NCBI RefSeq assembly: GCF_000013765.1
Contig: NC_007954.1
Coordinates: 2,108,001 to 2,172,000 of the forward strand
Length of the DNA: 64,000 nucleotides
Reading direction: 5' to 3'
Source: Shewanella denitrificans OS217
GTDB lineage: Bacteria; Pseudomonadota; Gammaproteobacteria; Enterobacterales; Shewanellaceae
This document shows positions 45,208-55,596 of this stretch, one piece after another. Position numbers and translations under genes: made by a program. Within the stretch, counting starts at the first letter, position 1, and each line of letters opens with the position of its first letter. The notes below the pieces were generated by a model. It saw only the letters and a list, made by a program, of their open reading frames with translations. It had not been told where the DNA came from and searched no databases.

Positions 45208-46326
45208 TTATCCTCTTATGAGACTGTCAATGATGCCGCCACCTAGGCAGACATCACCGTCATAAAATACCGCAGATTGACCTGGGGTCACGGCGGCAAC
45301 AGGTGAGTCAAATATGACAGTTATTCTCTGTGGGTCATCAAAACTGATACGGCAGGGGACATCTGTCTGACGATAACGTGTCTTTACAACGAGCTGGCTA
45401 TCAGTGGCAGGACCTTTACGGTCAACCCAATGTAACTGATTGACTGTCATTCCCTGAGACATCAGCCTTGGGTGATTGCCACCTTGTGCCACAATTAATA
45501 CATTGCGCAGTAAATCTTTTTCAACCACATACCAGGGATCTTCATTGCTGTCTTTAAGACCGCCAATTCCTAAGCCTTTACGTTGCCCTAAGGTGTGATA
45601 CATCAAGCCTTGGTGTTTGCCAATGACTTCCCCTTCAGGGGTTTCTATGTCACCTGGCTGGGCTGGCAGGTAAGTGGCTAAGAAGTCGGTAAACTTACGT
45701 TCACCGATAAAACAAATGCCGGTGCTGTCTTTTTTGTCATGGGTGATAAGACCCATTTGTTTGGCGATGTCACGTACTTCATGTTTTTCAAGCTCACCCA
45801 CAGGGAACAAGCTTCTGGCCACTTGCTCATGGCTTAAGGTATACAGGAAATAGCTTTGATCTTTGTTGCCATCGACACCGCGAAGCATTTGCACGCTGCC
45901 GTCACTGTTATCACGGCGACGCACATAATGGCCCATGGCAATGTAATCGGCATCGAGTATGTCATCGGCAAATTCTAGGAAGGCTTTGAATTTGATTTCT
46001 TTATTGCACATAATATCAGGATTCGGAGTGCGACCGGCCTTGTACTCGGCGAGGAAGTATTCGAACACATTGTCCCAATACTCGGCGGCAAAGTTCACCG
46101 TGTGCATCTTGATCCCGAGTTTGTCACACACGGCTTGTGCATCTTTTAGATCGTCAGCAGCGGCGCAATACTCGTCGGTGTCATCTTCTTCCCAGTTTTT
46201 CATAAAGAGACCTTCAACTTCATAGCCTTGCTGCATAAGCAAGTAAGCTGAAACCGAGGAGTCCACACCGCCGGACATACCGACAATGACTTTTTTACCG
46301 TTATGAATGGGTTTGATTGATGTCAT
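45208..46326 (-). CDS. mnmA: tRNA-specific 2-thiouridylase MnmA
   Basis: Thiolates U34 of Lys, Glu and Gln tRNAs, using sulfur passed by TusE. 372 residues from the ATG at 46326, preceded by AGGAT; an upstream in-frame ATG at 46341 has no ribosome site. PP-loop GMSGGVDSS, the catalytic Cys pair in NPDIMCNKE and TGICFIGER. The Tus relay is encoded at 25.4-26.8 kb of this window. Confidence 0.95.
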   Translation of the reverse strand: MTSIKPIHNGKKVIVGMSGGVDSSVSAYLLMQQGYEVEGLFMKNWEEDDTDEYCAAADDLKDAQAVCDKLGIKMHTVNFAAEYWDNVFEYFLAEYKAGRTPNPDIMCNKEIKFKAFLEFADDILDADYIAMGHYVRRRDNSDGSVQMLRGVDGNKDQSYFLYTLSHEQVARSLFPVGELEKHEVRDIAKQMGLITHDKKDSTGICFIGERKFTDFLATYLPAQPGDIETPEGEVIGKHQGLMYHTLGQRKGLGIGGLKDSNEDPWYVVEKDLLRNVLIVAQGGNHPRLMSQGMTVNQLHWVDRKGPATDSQLVVKTRYRQTDVPCRISFDDPQRITVIFDSPVAAVTPGQSAVFYDGDVCLGGGIIDSLIRG

Positions 46327-46775
46327 AGATCCTAAAACCATAATGCAGAGTGGCGAGGCTAAAAGCTGCCAATCATGAGTTTAAAGTGTGATGCTAAACA
46401 GGGGGTTAGCCAAGCTCTGTTGCAATGAATTAACACCAGCATTCCATTGTCTTAAAGAGTCTGCCACAGACTGTTTGTGTGCATGTTCTCGCGGCGCGCA
46501 TTCTATCACGCTTTCCTCGTTTGGGCTATCGTGAGTCCGCCACAATTATGTCTTAAAGCGTATGTATAGATAGCACAGAGACCAGTGTTCAAGCTTAATC
46601 ACTTGGATATAGCGTTGATGAGTTTATGAATGGCGAGGGGACTCGGTATTTCTACCGGCGTTCTACGTCATTAAAGCCGTATTTTACCGATTTAATCTGG
46701 ATGTGTTAGCTGGTTTTTAGCGAGAACAGCTATAGCGTAATGAATTATTACGATGAATTATTTTATTGTATCTAA
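46327..46775. other. 449-bp intergenic region
   Basis: No gene, RNA or repeat recognised. Leader of mnmA on the left, end of the PAS-GGDEF gene on the right. Confidence 0.55.
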
Positions 46776-47810
46776 TTAATTAGGTTGATTTTTATATAAG
46801 CAAAAACCATTTTTCCCTGTATTTTTAATGGTGTACATGGCTTTGTCTGATTGTGAAAATAATTCATCAGAATTAGCTGCAAGGCTGGGGTATATTGAAA
46901 TACCAATACTGCACCCTATGCTTAATTGAAGCTCCTCCACATCGATTGGCTGCTTGATAGATAATAAAATGCGTTCTGCTAAAGGCGATACTTGAGTGTC
47001 ACCAGTGCCTTCTATCAAAATAGCGAATTCATCCCCCCCTAGACGACATACCATTTCCCCTTGCCGTTGAGCATTAAGCAAACGTTTTGCCAGCACTTTC
47101 AACACCCGATCGCCAACGGGGTGACCATGAGTATCGTTCACTGTCTTGAAACCATCGAGGTCAATCAAATACATGATCACTAAGTTGCTGGTATTTCGCT
47201 TTGCTCGCGCCATGGCGTCAGCGAGATTATCATCGAACGCGGCGCGATTATACAGCTTAGTTAGCGTGTCGTGAGTCGCTTTATAGAGAATATCAGCCTG
47301 GGCTTGTTTAGTATCGGTGACATCACGGGCAATAGCATACAGTTTGCTGGTTTGTTTAACACCAGGGCAATGCCATGATAGCCAGCGCCATTCTCCCTGC
47401 TTATTGCGGTAACGATTTTCAAAATTGATGCTGTCAACACCTGATCCTAGAGAATGGAGTTCGGTGGCGGTTTTGGATAAATCATCTGGGTGAATAAAAG
47501 AACTAAATGGTTTAGCCAGTAATTCTTCGACGCTGTAGCCCAGCATGGCTGCAAAGGCCGGATTTACCCGCTTAAAATACCCATCTAGCCCTGCAATACA
47601 AAGGCCTTCAAGGGAATTGCGGAAAAACCATTCCCATTCTTCCATGCCCTGACGGTACTCGTCTAACCGACTTGATAATTTGGTACTGGAGTCAATGAGA
47701 TTGTTTCGCTCTTGTTGTAATGAATCAATTTGCTGTTCAAGACTTTCTAGTCGCAGCACATCGGCACGCAGTTTCTCAATCACTTTGTGATCTTGTTTAT
47801 GTTCAGCCAT
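46776..47810 (-). CDS. PAS-GGDEF diguanylate cyclase
   Basis: 344 residues, soluble. N-terminal coiled coil (~10-50), a PAS domain with PAC (WEWFFRNSLEGLCIAGLDGYF to IARDVTD, ~60-170), then GGDEF (HDTLTKLYNRAAFD to the end). The active site is intact, RLGGDEFAILIEG, so it should make cyclic di-GMP. The inhibitory I-site reads RQGE instead of RxxD, so product inhibition may be weak. The PAS ligand is unknown. No partner genes adjacent. Confidence 0.9.
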   Translation of the reverse strand: MAEHKQDHKVIEKLRADVLRLESLEQQIDSLQQERNNLIDSSTKLSSRLDEYRQGMEEWEWFFRNSLEGLCIAGLDGYFKRVNPAFAAMLGYSVEELLAKPFSSFIHPDDLSKTATELHSLGSGVDSINFENRYRNKQGEWRWLSWHCPGVKQTSKLYAIARDVTDTKQAQADILYKATHDTLTKLYNRAAFDDNLADAMARAKRNTSNLVIMYLIDLDGFKTVNDTHGHPVGDRVLKVLAKRLLNAQRQGEMVCRLGGDEFAILIEGTGDTQVSPLAERILLSIKQPIDVEELQLSIGCSIGISIYPSLAANSDELFSQSDKAMYTIKNTGKNGFCLYKNQPN

Positions 47811-48079
47811 GGATCCTCCTACATTAAGGTGGGTGTAGCCCGATCCATTAGGCGTTCAATGATATTATTGAATTTAAATTGTAGTCTAAAGTGCAGGGCC
47901 CAGGAGGGGATCAAGCACAAATAATTATCATGTGCTTTCATTATGAAGCTTGATTGCAGTTTGACATCAAGAAGTGTAAATCCAATTGACCACAGAGGTG
48001 GTAGGCATATATGAATTTATCGACATTTTTTGAAATGCAGGGTACAAGAATTCGGATATAAAGTTGAAGTTAATGATAC

Positions 48080-48808
48080 TCAACCCTGTGTCTTACCATT
48101 TGCTGTTATTTGCTTAAAGGCCGTTTCATCGAGGGCGCTGCCATCGATATTAAGTAACTTGTAATCGCCATTATTCAGATCATCTAGACTCCATTGGCCT
48201 ATTTTATAACGGATTAATCTTAACGTTGGGTGGCCGACATGAGCCGTCATACGCCGTACTTGTCGATTACGTCCTTCACAAATTTGCACTTCAAGCCACG
48301 CGGTGGGTATGGATTGACGCTCACGCACTGGCGGGGTGCGAGGCCAGACATCGGGCGTTGCCATTAATCGCACTTTTGCGGGCAGTGTCATGCCATCTTT
48401 AAGCTCGACCCCTGCACACAGTGCATCAATTGCGGCTTGGTTTGGCTCACCTTCTACTTGCACCCAATAGGTTTTAAAGGTTTTTTGTTTAGGCTCTGTG
48501 AGCTTTGATTGAAATTTACCGTCGTTGGTCAGTAGCAATAAGCCTTCGCTGTCTCTATCTAATCTGCCTGCAGCATACACGCCTGGCACAGGGATAAAAT
48601 CTTTTAGGGTTTTTCTTCCCGCTTCATCGGTGAATTGGCATAACACATCGAATGGTTTATTAAATAGCACCATCACAGGATTGGCCACCGACGGTTTACT
48701 GATAGGTTTTTTAGTGGGTCTTTGCTTAGCAAAAGCGCTTTTGCCAGGATTATTCCTGCTTAATGAGGAAAATGGGCTGCGCTTATGAGTATTGGTTGGG
48801 CGAGACAT
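48080..48808 (-). CDS. rluE: 23S rRNA pseudouridine(2457) synthase RluE
   Basis: 242 residues from the ATG at 48808 (AGGAAAG upstream). RsuA-family synthase with catalytic Asp in AGRLDRDSEGLLLLTNDG and the conserved EGRNRQVRRM. A basic, Ser/Pro-rich N-terminal leader (~1-40) precedes the domain and no S4 domain is present, as in RluE. Confidence 0.9.
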   Translation of the reverse strand: MSRPTNTHKRSPFSSLSRNNPGKSAFAKQRPTKKPISKPSVANPVMVLFNKPFDVLCQFTDEAGRKTLKDFIPVPGVYAAGRLDRDSEGLLLLTNDGKFQSKLTEPKQKTFKTYWVQVEGEPNQAAIDALCAGVELKDGMTLPAKVRLMATPDVWPRTPPVRERQSIPTAWLEVQICEGRNRQVRRMTAHVGHPTLRLIRYKIGQWSLDDLNNGDYKLLNIDGSALDETAFKQITANGKTQG

Positions 48809-49090
48809 AGGCTTTCCTGTTGCTCTTATAGAGAATATAGCGACGAAGAGTGTCAAGTTTACTTGGCATTGGTCTTTAGTGGAATTTGAATATTACTAAG
48901 AATGATCTATCATGTCGGCCTAAACTGATGCCAACACAAATAAAACTGCTTTCTGGTGCCTTCAGTACTTGCACAGTAACTTATAGAACACTTATCTATA
49001 TGCTAATAGTGACAGTTCCGATTTGTTTGATAAAAATTATAATGATAAAAAATAGTTAAGTTGTTAATTTACAATAACGTAGGATATAAA

Positions 49091-51313
49091 ATGAAAGATA
49101 ATTCTCCAACTATCATCTACACAGAAACCGATGAAGCGCCAGCACTGGCAACCTTATCTCTATTGCCTATTATACGCACCTTTACCTCTGCAGCCGGGGT
49201 TAAAGTTGAAACCCGTGACATTTCATTGTCGGGCCGTATCCTAGCTAACTTCCCAGAAAAGCTAACTGCTGAGCAAAAAATTGCTGATGCGTTAACTGAG
49301 TTAGGTGAAATGGCTAATCGTCCAGAAGCTAACATCATCAAGTTGCCAAACATCAGTGCTTCTATTCCTCAGTTAAAAGTCTGTATCGCTGAGCTTCAAG
49401 CCAAAGGCTACGACATTCCAAACTACCCAGATGAGCCTAAGAATGATGCTGAAAAAGAAACTCAGTCTCGTTATGACAAGATTAAAGGCAGTGCGGTAAA
49501 TCCAGTATTGCGTGAAGGCAACTCTGACCGACGTGCACCGACGTCAGTGAAAAACTACGCCAAGAAACACCCACATTCAATGGGTAAGTGGGCTAGCGAT
49601 TCAAAGTCTCATGTTGCCCACATGAATGAAGGCGATTTCTACGCTAGTGAGCAGTCTGTCACCTTAACTAAAGCCGACAAAGTCAGCATAGTGTTTGAAA
49701 AAGCCGATGGCACAGAGCAAGTATTAAAAGCAGGGTTAAGCTTACTCACTGATGAAGTTATCGATGCGGCAGTGATGAGCAACAAAGCCTTAATCGAATT
49801 CTATAGCCGTGAAATCGAAGCCGCTAAATCTGAAGACGTGTTGTTATCACTGCATTTAAAAGCCACCATGATGAAAGTCTCAGATCCTATTCTGTTCGGT
49901 CATGCGGTTAAAGTCTTCTTCAAAGACGTGTTTGTTAAGCACGGCGCGTTATTTGCTGAACTTGGTGTTGATGTTAACAACGGCTTTGGCGACGTGTATG
50001 CCAAAATTAAGTCGCTTCCAGAAGCAAAGCGTGCTGAAATTGAAGCTGACATTGCCGCTGTGTATGCCGCACGTCCAGCCCTTGCCATGGTTGATTCTGA
50101 TAAAGGTATTACAAACCTTCATGTGCCAAGTGACATCATCATCGATGCCTCTATGCCAGCTGCTATTCGTTCATCAGGTCAGATGTGGGGACCCGATGGC
50201 CAGTTAAAAGACACTAAAGCCTTGATCCCAGATCGCTGCTACGCCGGTGTTTACCAAGAAACGATAGCCTTTTGTAAAGCCAATGGCGCCTTTAACCCAA
50301 GCACTATGGGCAGCGTGCCAAACGTAGGTCTAATGGCGCAAAAAGCCGAAGAGTACGGTAGTCACGACAAGACATTCGAAATCAAAGCCAAAGGTACGGT
50401 TAAGGTGATTAACCAAGCTGGCGATGTGTTAATGAGCCATGATGTCGATAGCGGTGATATTTACCGTATGTGTCAGGTTAAAGATGCACCCATTCGTGAC
50501 TGGGTAAAACTTGCAGTTAAGCGTGCACGTTTAAGCAACACGCCAGCCATTTTCTGGTTAGACAGCAAGCGTGCTCACGATGCAGAGCTTATCAAGAAAG
50601 TGAACCAGTATTTACCTGAGCATGACACTAGCGGCTTAGACATCCAGATAATGTCACCGGTTGAAGCGACTCGTGCTACCTTAGCGCGCATCATCAAAGG
50701 TGAGGACACTATCTCAGTGACCGGTAACGTATTACGTGACTACCTAACTGACTTGTTCCCCATTCTTGAATTAGGCACCAGTGCTAAAATGCTGTCTATT
50801 GTGCCCTTAATGAACGGCGGCGGCTTGTTTGAAACAGGCGCAGGTGGCAGTGCACCAAAGCACGTGCAGCAGGTTGAGAAAGAAGGTCACTTACGTTGGG
50901 ATTCTCTTGGTGAATTCTTGGCCTTAGCGGCATCCCTTGAGCATTTAAGCCAGACTCAATCAAACCCTAAAGCTCAAGTGCTTGCAGATAGCTTAGATGT
51001 GGCCATTGGTGTGTTCCTTGATACCAACAAGTCACCTTCACGCCGTGTGGGTGAGCTTGATAACCGTGGAAGTCACTTCTACCTTGCTATGTATTGGGCA
51101 CAAGCCTTAGCAGCGCAAACGGCAGATGCTGAACTTGCGGCGCATTTTGCAACTCTTGCTAATGCACTTAGCACTCAGGAAGAAATCATCATAGCTGAAC
51201 TTAATGGTTCACAAGGTCCTGCGGTAGATTTAGGTGGTTATTACCGTTTAGATCTGGCTAAAGCCAGCAAGGCGATGCGCCCAAGTGCCACTTTGAATGC
51301 ACTGATCGACTAA
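49091..51313 (+). CDS. icd: Monomeric NADP-dependent isocitrate dehydrogenase
   Basis: TCA-cycle decarboxylation of isocitrate to 2-oxoglutarate. 740 residues, the size of the monomeric (IDH-II) class rather than the 46-kDa dimeric class. Starts MKDNSPTIIYTETDEAPALAT and contains PTSVKNYAKKHPHSMG and FETGAGGSAPKHVQQ, hallmarks of this class. ATG at 49091 preceded by AGGAT. A second, NAD-type enzyme may exist elsewhere in the genome. Confidence 0.97.
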   Translation: MKDNSPTIIYTETDEAPALATLSLLPIIRTFTSAAGVKVETRDISLSGRILANFPEKLTAEQKIADALTELGEMANRPEANIIKLPNISASIPQLKVCIAELQAKGYDIPNYPDEPKNDAEKETQSRYDKIKGSAVNPVLREGNSDRRAPTSVKNYAKKHPHSMGKWASDSKSHVAHMNEGDFYASEQSVTLTKADKVSIVFEKADGTEQVLKAGLSLLTDEVIDAAVMSNKALIEFYSREIEAAKSEDVLLSLHLKATMMKVSDPILFGHAVKVFFKDVFVKHGALFAELGVDVNNGFGDVYAKIKSLPEAKRAEIEADIAAVYAARPALAMVDSDKGITNLHVPSDIIIDASMPAAIRSSGQMWGPDGQLKDTKALIPDRCYAGVYQETIAFCKANGAFNPSTMGSVPNVGLMAQKAEEYGSHDKTFEIKAKGTVKVINQAGDVLMSHDVDSGDIYRMCQVKDAPIRDWVKLAVKRARLSNTPAIFWLDSKRAHDAELIKKVNQYLPEHDTSGLDIQIMSPVEATRATLARIIKGEDTISVTGNVLRDYLTDLFPILELGTSAKMLSIVPLMNGGGLFETGAGGSAPKHVQQVEKEGHLRWDSLGEFLALAASLEHLSQTQSNPKAQVLADSLDVAIGVFLDTNKSPSRRVGELDNRGSHFYLAMYWAQALAAQTADAELAAHFATLANALSTQEEIIIAELNGSQGPAVDLGGYYRLDLAKASKAMRPSATLNALID

Positions 51314-51350
51314 TCTCTGATTGATGGCTTAAAAATAGTGTGACACAAAT

Positions 51351-51382
51351 AAAAAGACAGGGATTAAAATCCCTGTCTTTTT
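51351..51382 (+). terminator. Terminator between icd and cspD (convergent)
   Basis: AGACAGGGAT/ATCCCTGTCT around TAAA with A and T runs on both sides; serves both genes. Confidence 0.92.
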
Positions 51383-51400
51383 GCTTTATAGTGAGTTTTA

Positions 51401-51604
51401 TTATTTAGCTGAAATGGCTGAGGCGTGCATTCCTTTGGGGCCTTGCTCTACTTCAAATTGAACCGGTTGGCCTGCTTTTAGAGTTCTATAGCCTTCCATT
51501 TCAATTGTTGAGTAGTGCGCAAATACATCATCGCCACCTTGATCTGGGCAGATAAACCCGAATCCTTTGGCGTTATTGAACCATTTCACCGTTCCGTTTG
51601 CCAT
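51401..51604 (-). CDS. cspD: Cold-shock-like protein CspD
   Basis: 67 residues, one OB-fold cold-shock domain with RNP1 KGFGFI and RNP2 DVFAHYS. In E. coli CspD is made in stationary phase and blocks replication. Divergent from clpS-clpA, exactly as in E. coli, which supports CspD over other Csp paralogues. Confidence 0.92.
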   Translation of the reverse strand: MANGTVKWFNNAKGFGFICPDQGGDDVFAHYSTIEMEGYRTLKAGQPVQFEVEQGPKGMHASAISAK

Positions 51605-51797
51605 ACTTCCACTTCCTTCTGTTGTCTACTTACCAGTAAGATAGTCAAACTTAAATTAGAGCGGACAAGATCTCCGCTAAGCAACAGAATGAAATTTGTA
51701 CGAAAATATGTCAAGCGAAAATTAACATTAAATATACATTTGATTAATTTTTTCGTATCAAGTGGTTATAGGACAAACGAGAGGCTAGTATTAGATC

Positions 51798-52106
51798 ATG
51801 GGTAAAACTGGAAGTGTAGAGCACACAAAGCAGCGCATTGAGTCAGAATTAATGCCACCATCTATGTACAAGGTGATTTTAAATAATGATGACTACACGC
51901 CGATGGACTTTGTTATTGAAGTATTGGCGAGGTTTTTTGATAAGCATGAGCCACAAGCTACTGACATTATGCTGACTATCCATCATCAAGGTAAGGGAAT
52001 ATGTGGTGTCTATCCATTTGGAATTGCAGAAACAAAAGTGTTACAAGTAAATCAATTTGCAAGAGAAAATCAACATCCATTACTCTGTACTTTAGAGAAA
52101 GCGTAA
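51798..52106 (+). CDS. clpS: ClpS, N-degron adaptor
   Basis: Binds proteins with Leu, Phe, Tyr or Trp N termini and hands them to ClpAP. 102 residues with the substrate-pocket NNDDYTPMDFVIEVL and the IHHQGKGICGVYP region. 39 nt before clpA. Confidence 0.95.
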   Translation: MGKTGSVEHTKQRIESELMPPSMYKVILNNDDYTPMDFVIEVLARFFDKHEPQATDIMLTIHHQGKGICGVYPFGIAETKVLQVNQFARENQHPLLCTLEKA

Positions 52107-52145
52107 CGTGTAGTGTCGTATTTGAAGATAATTTAGGGGGTGCTT

Positions 52146-54407
52146 ATGCTGAATAAAGATCTTGAAGTCACCTTGAACCTAGCGTTTCAGCGGGCTAGAG
52201 ATTCACGTCATGAATACATGACAGTAGAACATTTATTATTGGCGTTAATCGATAATCCATCGGCTAATGAAGCGTTAACATCTTGTGGCGCAGATATCGA
52301 GCGTCTACGTGAAGAGGTCGCCAATTTCATCAAACAAACCACACCGCTTATTGCTGAGGTCAGTGAAGAGCGCGAAACTCAACCCACCTTAGGTTTTCAA
52401 CGTGTGCTGCAGCGCGCCGTGTTTCATGTGCAGTCTTCGGGCCGAAATGAAGTCACTGGGGCCAATGTGCTGGTGGCCATCTTCAGTGAGCAAGAATCTC
52501 AAGCAGTTTATTTACTGCGTCGCTGCGACATTACTCGTCTCGATGTGGTTAATTTTATTTCTCATGGGGTGTCAAAAGATGATGAAAATCAAGGCAGCCC
52601 TGAGCAAGAGCGTATCGAAGATCAATCTGAAACGGCAGAAGATCGCAGCATGTTGGCGCAATTTTGTGCCAACCTGAATCAATTAGCCTTAGATGGCAAT
52701 ATTGATCCCCTCATAGGTCGTGATGATGAAGTTGAGCGGGCAATTCAAACCTTGTGTCGTCGTCGCAAGAACAATCCGCTATTAGTGGGTGAGGCTGGGG
52801 TGGGTAAAACCGCTATCGCCGAAGGCTTAGCTTATCGAATCGTCAATCAACAAGTGCCAGAGGTGATGGCAGAAGCCACGGTCTACTCGTTAGATCTAGG
52901 CTCACTGCTCGCAGGCACTAAGTATCGTGGTGATTTTGAGAAACGCTTTAAGAGTCTACTTAAAGAGCTCTCAAATGATAAACACGCGATTCTATTTATC
53001 GATGAAATTCATACCATCATAGGGGCAGGCGCCGCATCGGGTGGGGTGATGGATGCCTCAAACTTGCTCAAACCTTTGCTGTCTAGCGGCAATTTACGTT
53101 GCATGGGGTCAACCACCTTCCAGGAATACCAAGGGGTGTTTGAAAAGGACAGGGCACTGGCCCGTCGATTCCAAAAAATCGATGTGCTTGAACCTTCGGT
53201 AGCTGAAACCACTAAGATCCTCATGGGACTTAAATCTAAGTATGAAGCTCACCATGGGGTGCGTTACACCCAAGCCGCTATCAGTAGTGCAGCAATTTTA
53301 GCCGCAAAGCACATTAACGACCGTCATTTGCCGGATAAAGCCATCGACGTTATCGATGAAGCGGGTGCTCGTATGGTGATGATGCCCCAGAGCAAACGCA
53401 AAAAAACCATTGGCCAAGCGGAAATTGAAGCGATTATCGCCAAAATAGCCCGTATCCCTGAGAAGTCGGTATCGTCCACTGACAAGGATATGTTACGTAA
53501 CCTTGAACGCAACCTTAAGATGGTCGTCTTTGGCCAAGACAAGGCCATTGAGACGCTTAGCGCGGCCATACGTCTATCCCGTAGCGGCTTGGGTTCAGAT
53601 AACCAACCTGTTGGCAGTTTCTTGTTTGCCGGTCCTACCGGCGTGGGTAAAACCGAAGTCACCAATCAATTAGCGGCTAGTCTTAGCCTCAAACTCATAC
53701 GTTTTGATATGTCTGAGTACATGGAGCGTCACACTGTCTCACGCTTGATTGGTGCGCCTCCAGGTTACGTGGGTTATGAGCAGGGCGGCTTACTGACAGA
53801 TGCAGTGATTAAAAACCCACATTGTGTCGTGCTACTAGATGAAATCGAGAAAGCTCACCCCGATGTCTACAACTTGCTGTTGCAAGTCATGGATCACGGC
53901 ACCTTAACCGACAACAATGGTCGTAAAGCTGACTTTAGAAACGTCACCTTAGTGATGACCACGAATGCAGGGGTTCGAGAGACCATACGGTCATCCATTG
54001 GCTTTAAGCAGCAAGATCACAGTCAAGATGCGCTGTCAGAGATAAACAAGGTCTTTTCACCTGAATTTAGAAACCGCTTGGATTCAATCGTCTGGTTCAA
54101 TCATTTAGATATGACGATCATCGCCAAAGTGGTAGACAAGTTCTTAGTGGAACTGCAAGCTCAGCTTGATGATAAAGCCGTGGTGCTGGAAGTCAGTGAT
54201 GAGGCGCGTACCTTGTTAGCCGAGAAGGGCTACGATAAGAACATGGGAGCCAGGCCGATGAGCCGTGTGGTGACGGATCTTATCAAACGTCCATTAGCGG
54301 ATGAGATTTTGTTCGGCACTTTAAGTTCAGGCGGCATCGCTCATGTGGATGTGGTTGAGGGAGAAATCGCTATCAGCTGTGAATGCCCAGAGAAAGTCGC
54401 TCACTAG
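52146..54407 (+). CDS. clpA: ClpA, ATPase subunit of the ClpAP protease
   Basis: 753 residues from the ATG at 52146, which has AGGGGG 5 nt upstream. N-terminal Clp-N domain, then two AAA+ modules with Walker A motifs GEAGVGKT and GPTGVGKT and Walker B FIDEIHT and VLLDEIEKAH. Unfolds substrates for ClpP. A terminator follows. Confidence 0.96.
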   Translation: MLNKDLEVTLNLAFQRARDSRHEYMTVEHLLLALIDNPSANEALTSCGADIERLREEVANFIKQTTPLIAEVSEERETQPTLGFQRVLQRAVFHVQSSGRNEVTGANVLVAIFSEQESQAVYLLRRCDITRLDVVNFISHGVSKDDENQGSPEQERIEDQSETAEDRSMLAQFCANLNQLALDGNIDPLIGRDDEVERAIQTLCRRRKNNPLLVGEAGVGKTAIAEGLAYRIVNQQVPEVMAEATVYSLDLGSLLAGTKYRGDFEKRFKSLLKELSNDKHAILFIDEIHTIIGAGAASGGVMDASNLLKPLLSSGNLRCMGSTTFQEYQGVFEKDRALARRFQKIDVLEPSVAETTKILMGLKSKYEAHHGVRYTQAAISSAAILAAKHINDRHLPDKAIDVIDEAGARMVMMPQSKRKKTIGQAEIEAIIAKIARIPEKSVSSTDKDMLRNLERNLKMVVFGQDKAIETLSAAIRLSRSGLGSDNQPVGSFLFAGPTGVGKTEVTNQLAASLSLKLIRFDMSEYMERHTVSRLIGAPPGYVGYEQGGLLTDAVIKNPHCVVLLDEIEKAHPDVYNLLLQVMDHGTLTDNNGRKADFRNVTLVMTTNAGVRETIRSSIGFKQQDHSQDALSEINKVFSPEFRNRLDSIVWFNHLDMTIIAKVVDKFLVELQAQLDDKAVVLEVSDEARTLLAEKGYDKNMGARPMSRVVTDLIKRPLADEILFGTLSSGGIAHVDVVEGEIAISCECPEKVAH

Positions 54408-54429
54408 ATTATTTTGACTTTTTCCACCC

Positions 54430-54460
54430 ATAAAAAAATGGCTTTAGGGCCATTTTTTTT
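54430..54460 (+). terminator. Terminator after clpA
   Basis: ATGGC/GCCAT stem extended by A and T runs around TTTAGG. Confidence 0.88.
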
Positions 54461-54540
54461 ATGTCTACCAAACAGACTCAACAAAAATAAAATTTAACAT
54501 AATCTGATTGCTTAGAGCAGGTATTAAAAAGACAGAAATA

Positions 54541-54567
54541 AAAAAACCGACAGGAGCCGGGTTTTAG
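54541..54567 (-). terminator. Probable terminator after infA
   Basis: AAAACC and GGTTTT outer arms with an imperfect inner stem; weak T tract on the minus strand. The infA stop is 13 nt away. Confidence 0.45.
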
Positions 54568-54579
54568 ACTTATGGCTAA

Positions 54580-54798
54580 TTAACGTGCGCGGAAGACGAT
54601 ACGACCTTTAGATAAGTCATAAGGAGTCAACTGAACAGTGACCTTGTCACCCGTTAAAATACGGATGTAGTTTTTGCGCATTTTGCCAGAAATGTGGGCT
54701 ATCACCACATGTCCATTTTCCAGCTCTACGCGGAACATTGTATTTGGCAAGGTCTCAAGGATAGTGCCTTGCATTTCAATGTTGTCTTCTTTCGCCAT
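54580..54798 (-). CDS. infA: Translation initiation factor IF-1
   Basis: 72 residues, an S1-type OB fold: [30 protein letters not shown] and a highly conserved [16 protein letters not shown]. Size and sequence are the family norm. Downstream of bpt on the same strand. Confidence 0.97.
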
Positions 54799-54894
54799 TA
54801 ATAAATTATCCCATTAGCCTTCAATTGTAAAAATCGGGCGTATCATGCCCCAAAATGCCGCTGCTGTAAAGACCCGTCACAGTTAACTGCCACT

Positions 54895-55596
54895 TTATTC
54901 TATGTTTTCTTCCCAACCCACAGGGGTTAGAATCTGATATGGACGGTATAAACGCTTGTATTTCATTTTGGTATTTTCATCGATTTGATAGCCTAAATAC
55001 AAGAAGTCTTTTTGCCAAAGGCTCGCTTGCTGGCATTGTAGCAAGATCAAAAAGGCCCCGAGGGAGCGCTTTTCATAGTCAGGATGAAAATAACTGTAGA
55101 TGGCGGACAAACTGCGGGGCATCACATCGGTGACGGCGACGCCAACCAAGGTATCACCATCAAACACTTGAATGTAGTGTGGTGCGAGCCAAGTGCAATT
55201 TAGAAAATCGTCAAATTGTTTTTTTGAGGGTGGAAACATAGGACCGTCACTGTGACGTTCCTCAATGTATTTTTCATACAAAGTATACTGCTGTGGGTGA
55301 GCTTGACTGGTCATCGCCCAGTGCAAGTCTTGATTGGCCTTTAAAGTACGTTTTTGCCGTTTTGAGAGGCTAAATTTGGCGACAGGCACTCGAATTGACT
55401 GACAGGCTTGGCAACTGGGACAGCGGGGTTTATATATGGCGTCGCCATTGCGACGAAATCCCATTCCCAGCAGTTGCTCAAACAAATTCGCATCTAAATG
55501 CGCCTCTTGAATGACCAAGAGTTGTTCTTTTTGACCGCTAATGTAATTGCAATCGAAGGGCTGGCTTATACCAACGGTGACATAATTAGTATCCAA
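54895..55596 (-). CDS. bpt: Aspartate/glutamate leucyltransferase Bpt
   Basis: Adds Leu to proteins with N-terminal Asp or Glu, creating N-degrons for ClpS. 233 residues with the ATE-type fold: Cys-rich RCPSCQACQSIRVPV, and YIEERHSDGPM and YLGYQI segments. TTG start at 55596 with AGAGG 6 nt upstream; it overlaps the aat stop by 11 nt, so the two are coupled. The alternative name is Ate. Confidence 0.92.
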   Translation of the reverse strand: MDTNYVTVGISQPFDCNYISGQKEQLLVIQEAHLDANLFEQLLGMGFRRNGDAIYKPRCPSCQACQSIRVPVAKFSLSKRQKRTLKANQDLHWAMTSQAHPQQYTLYEKYIEERHSDGPMFPPSKKQFDDFLNCTWLAPHYIQVFDGDTLVGVAVTDVMPRSLSAIYSYFHPDYEKRSLGAFLILLQCQQASLWQKDFLYLGYQIDENTKMKYKRLYRPYQILTPVGWEENIE

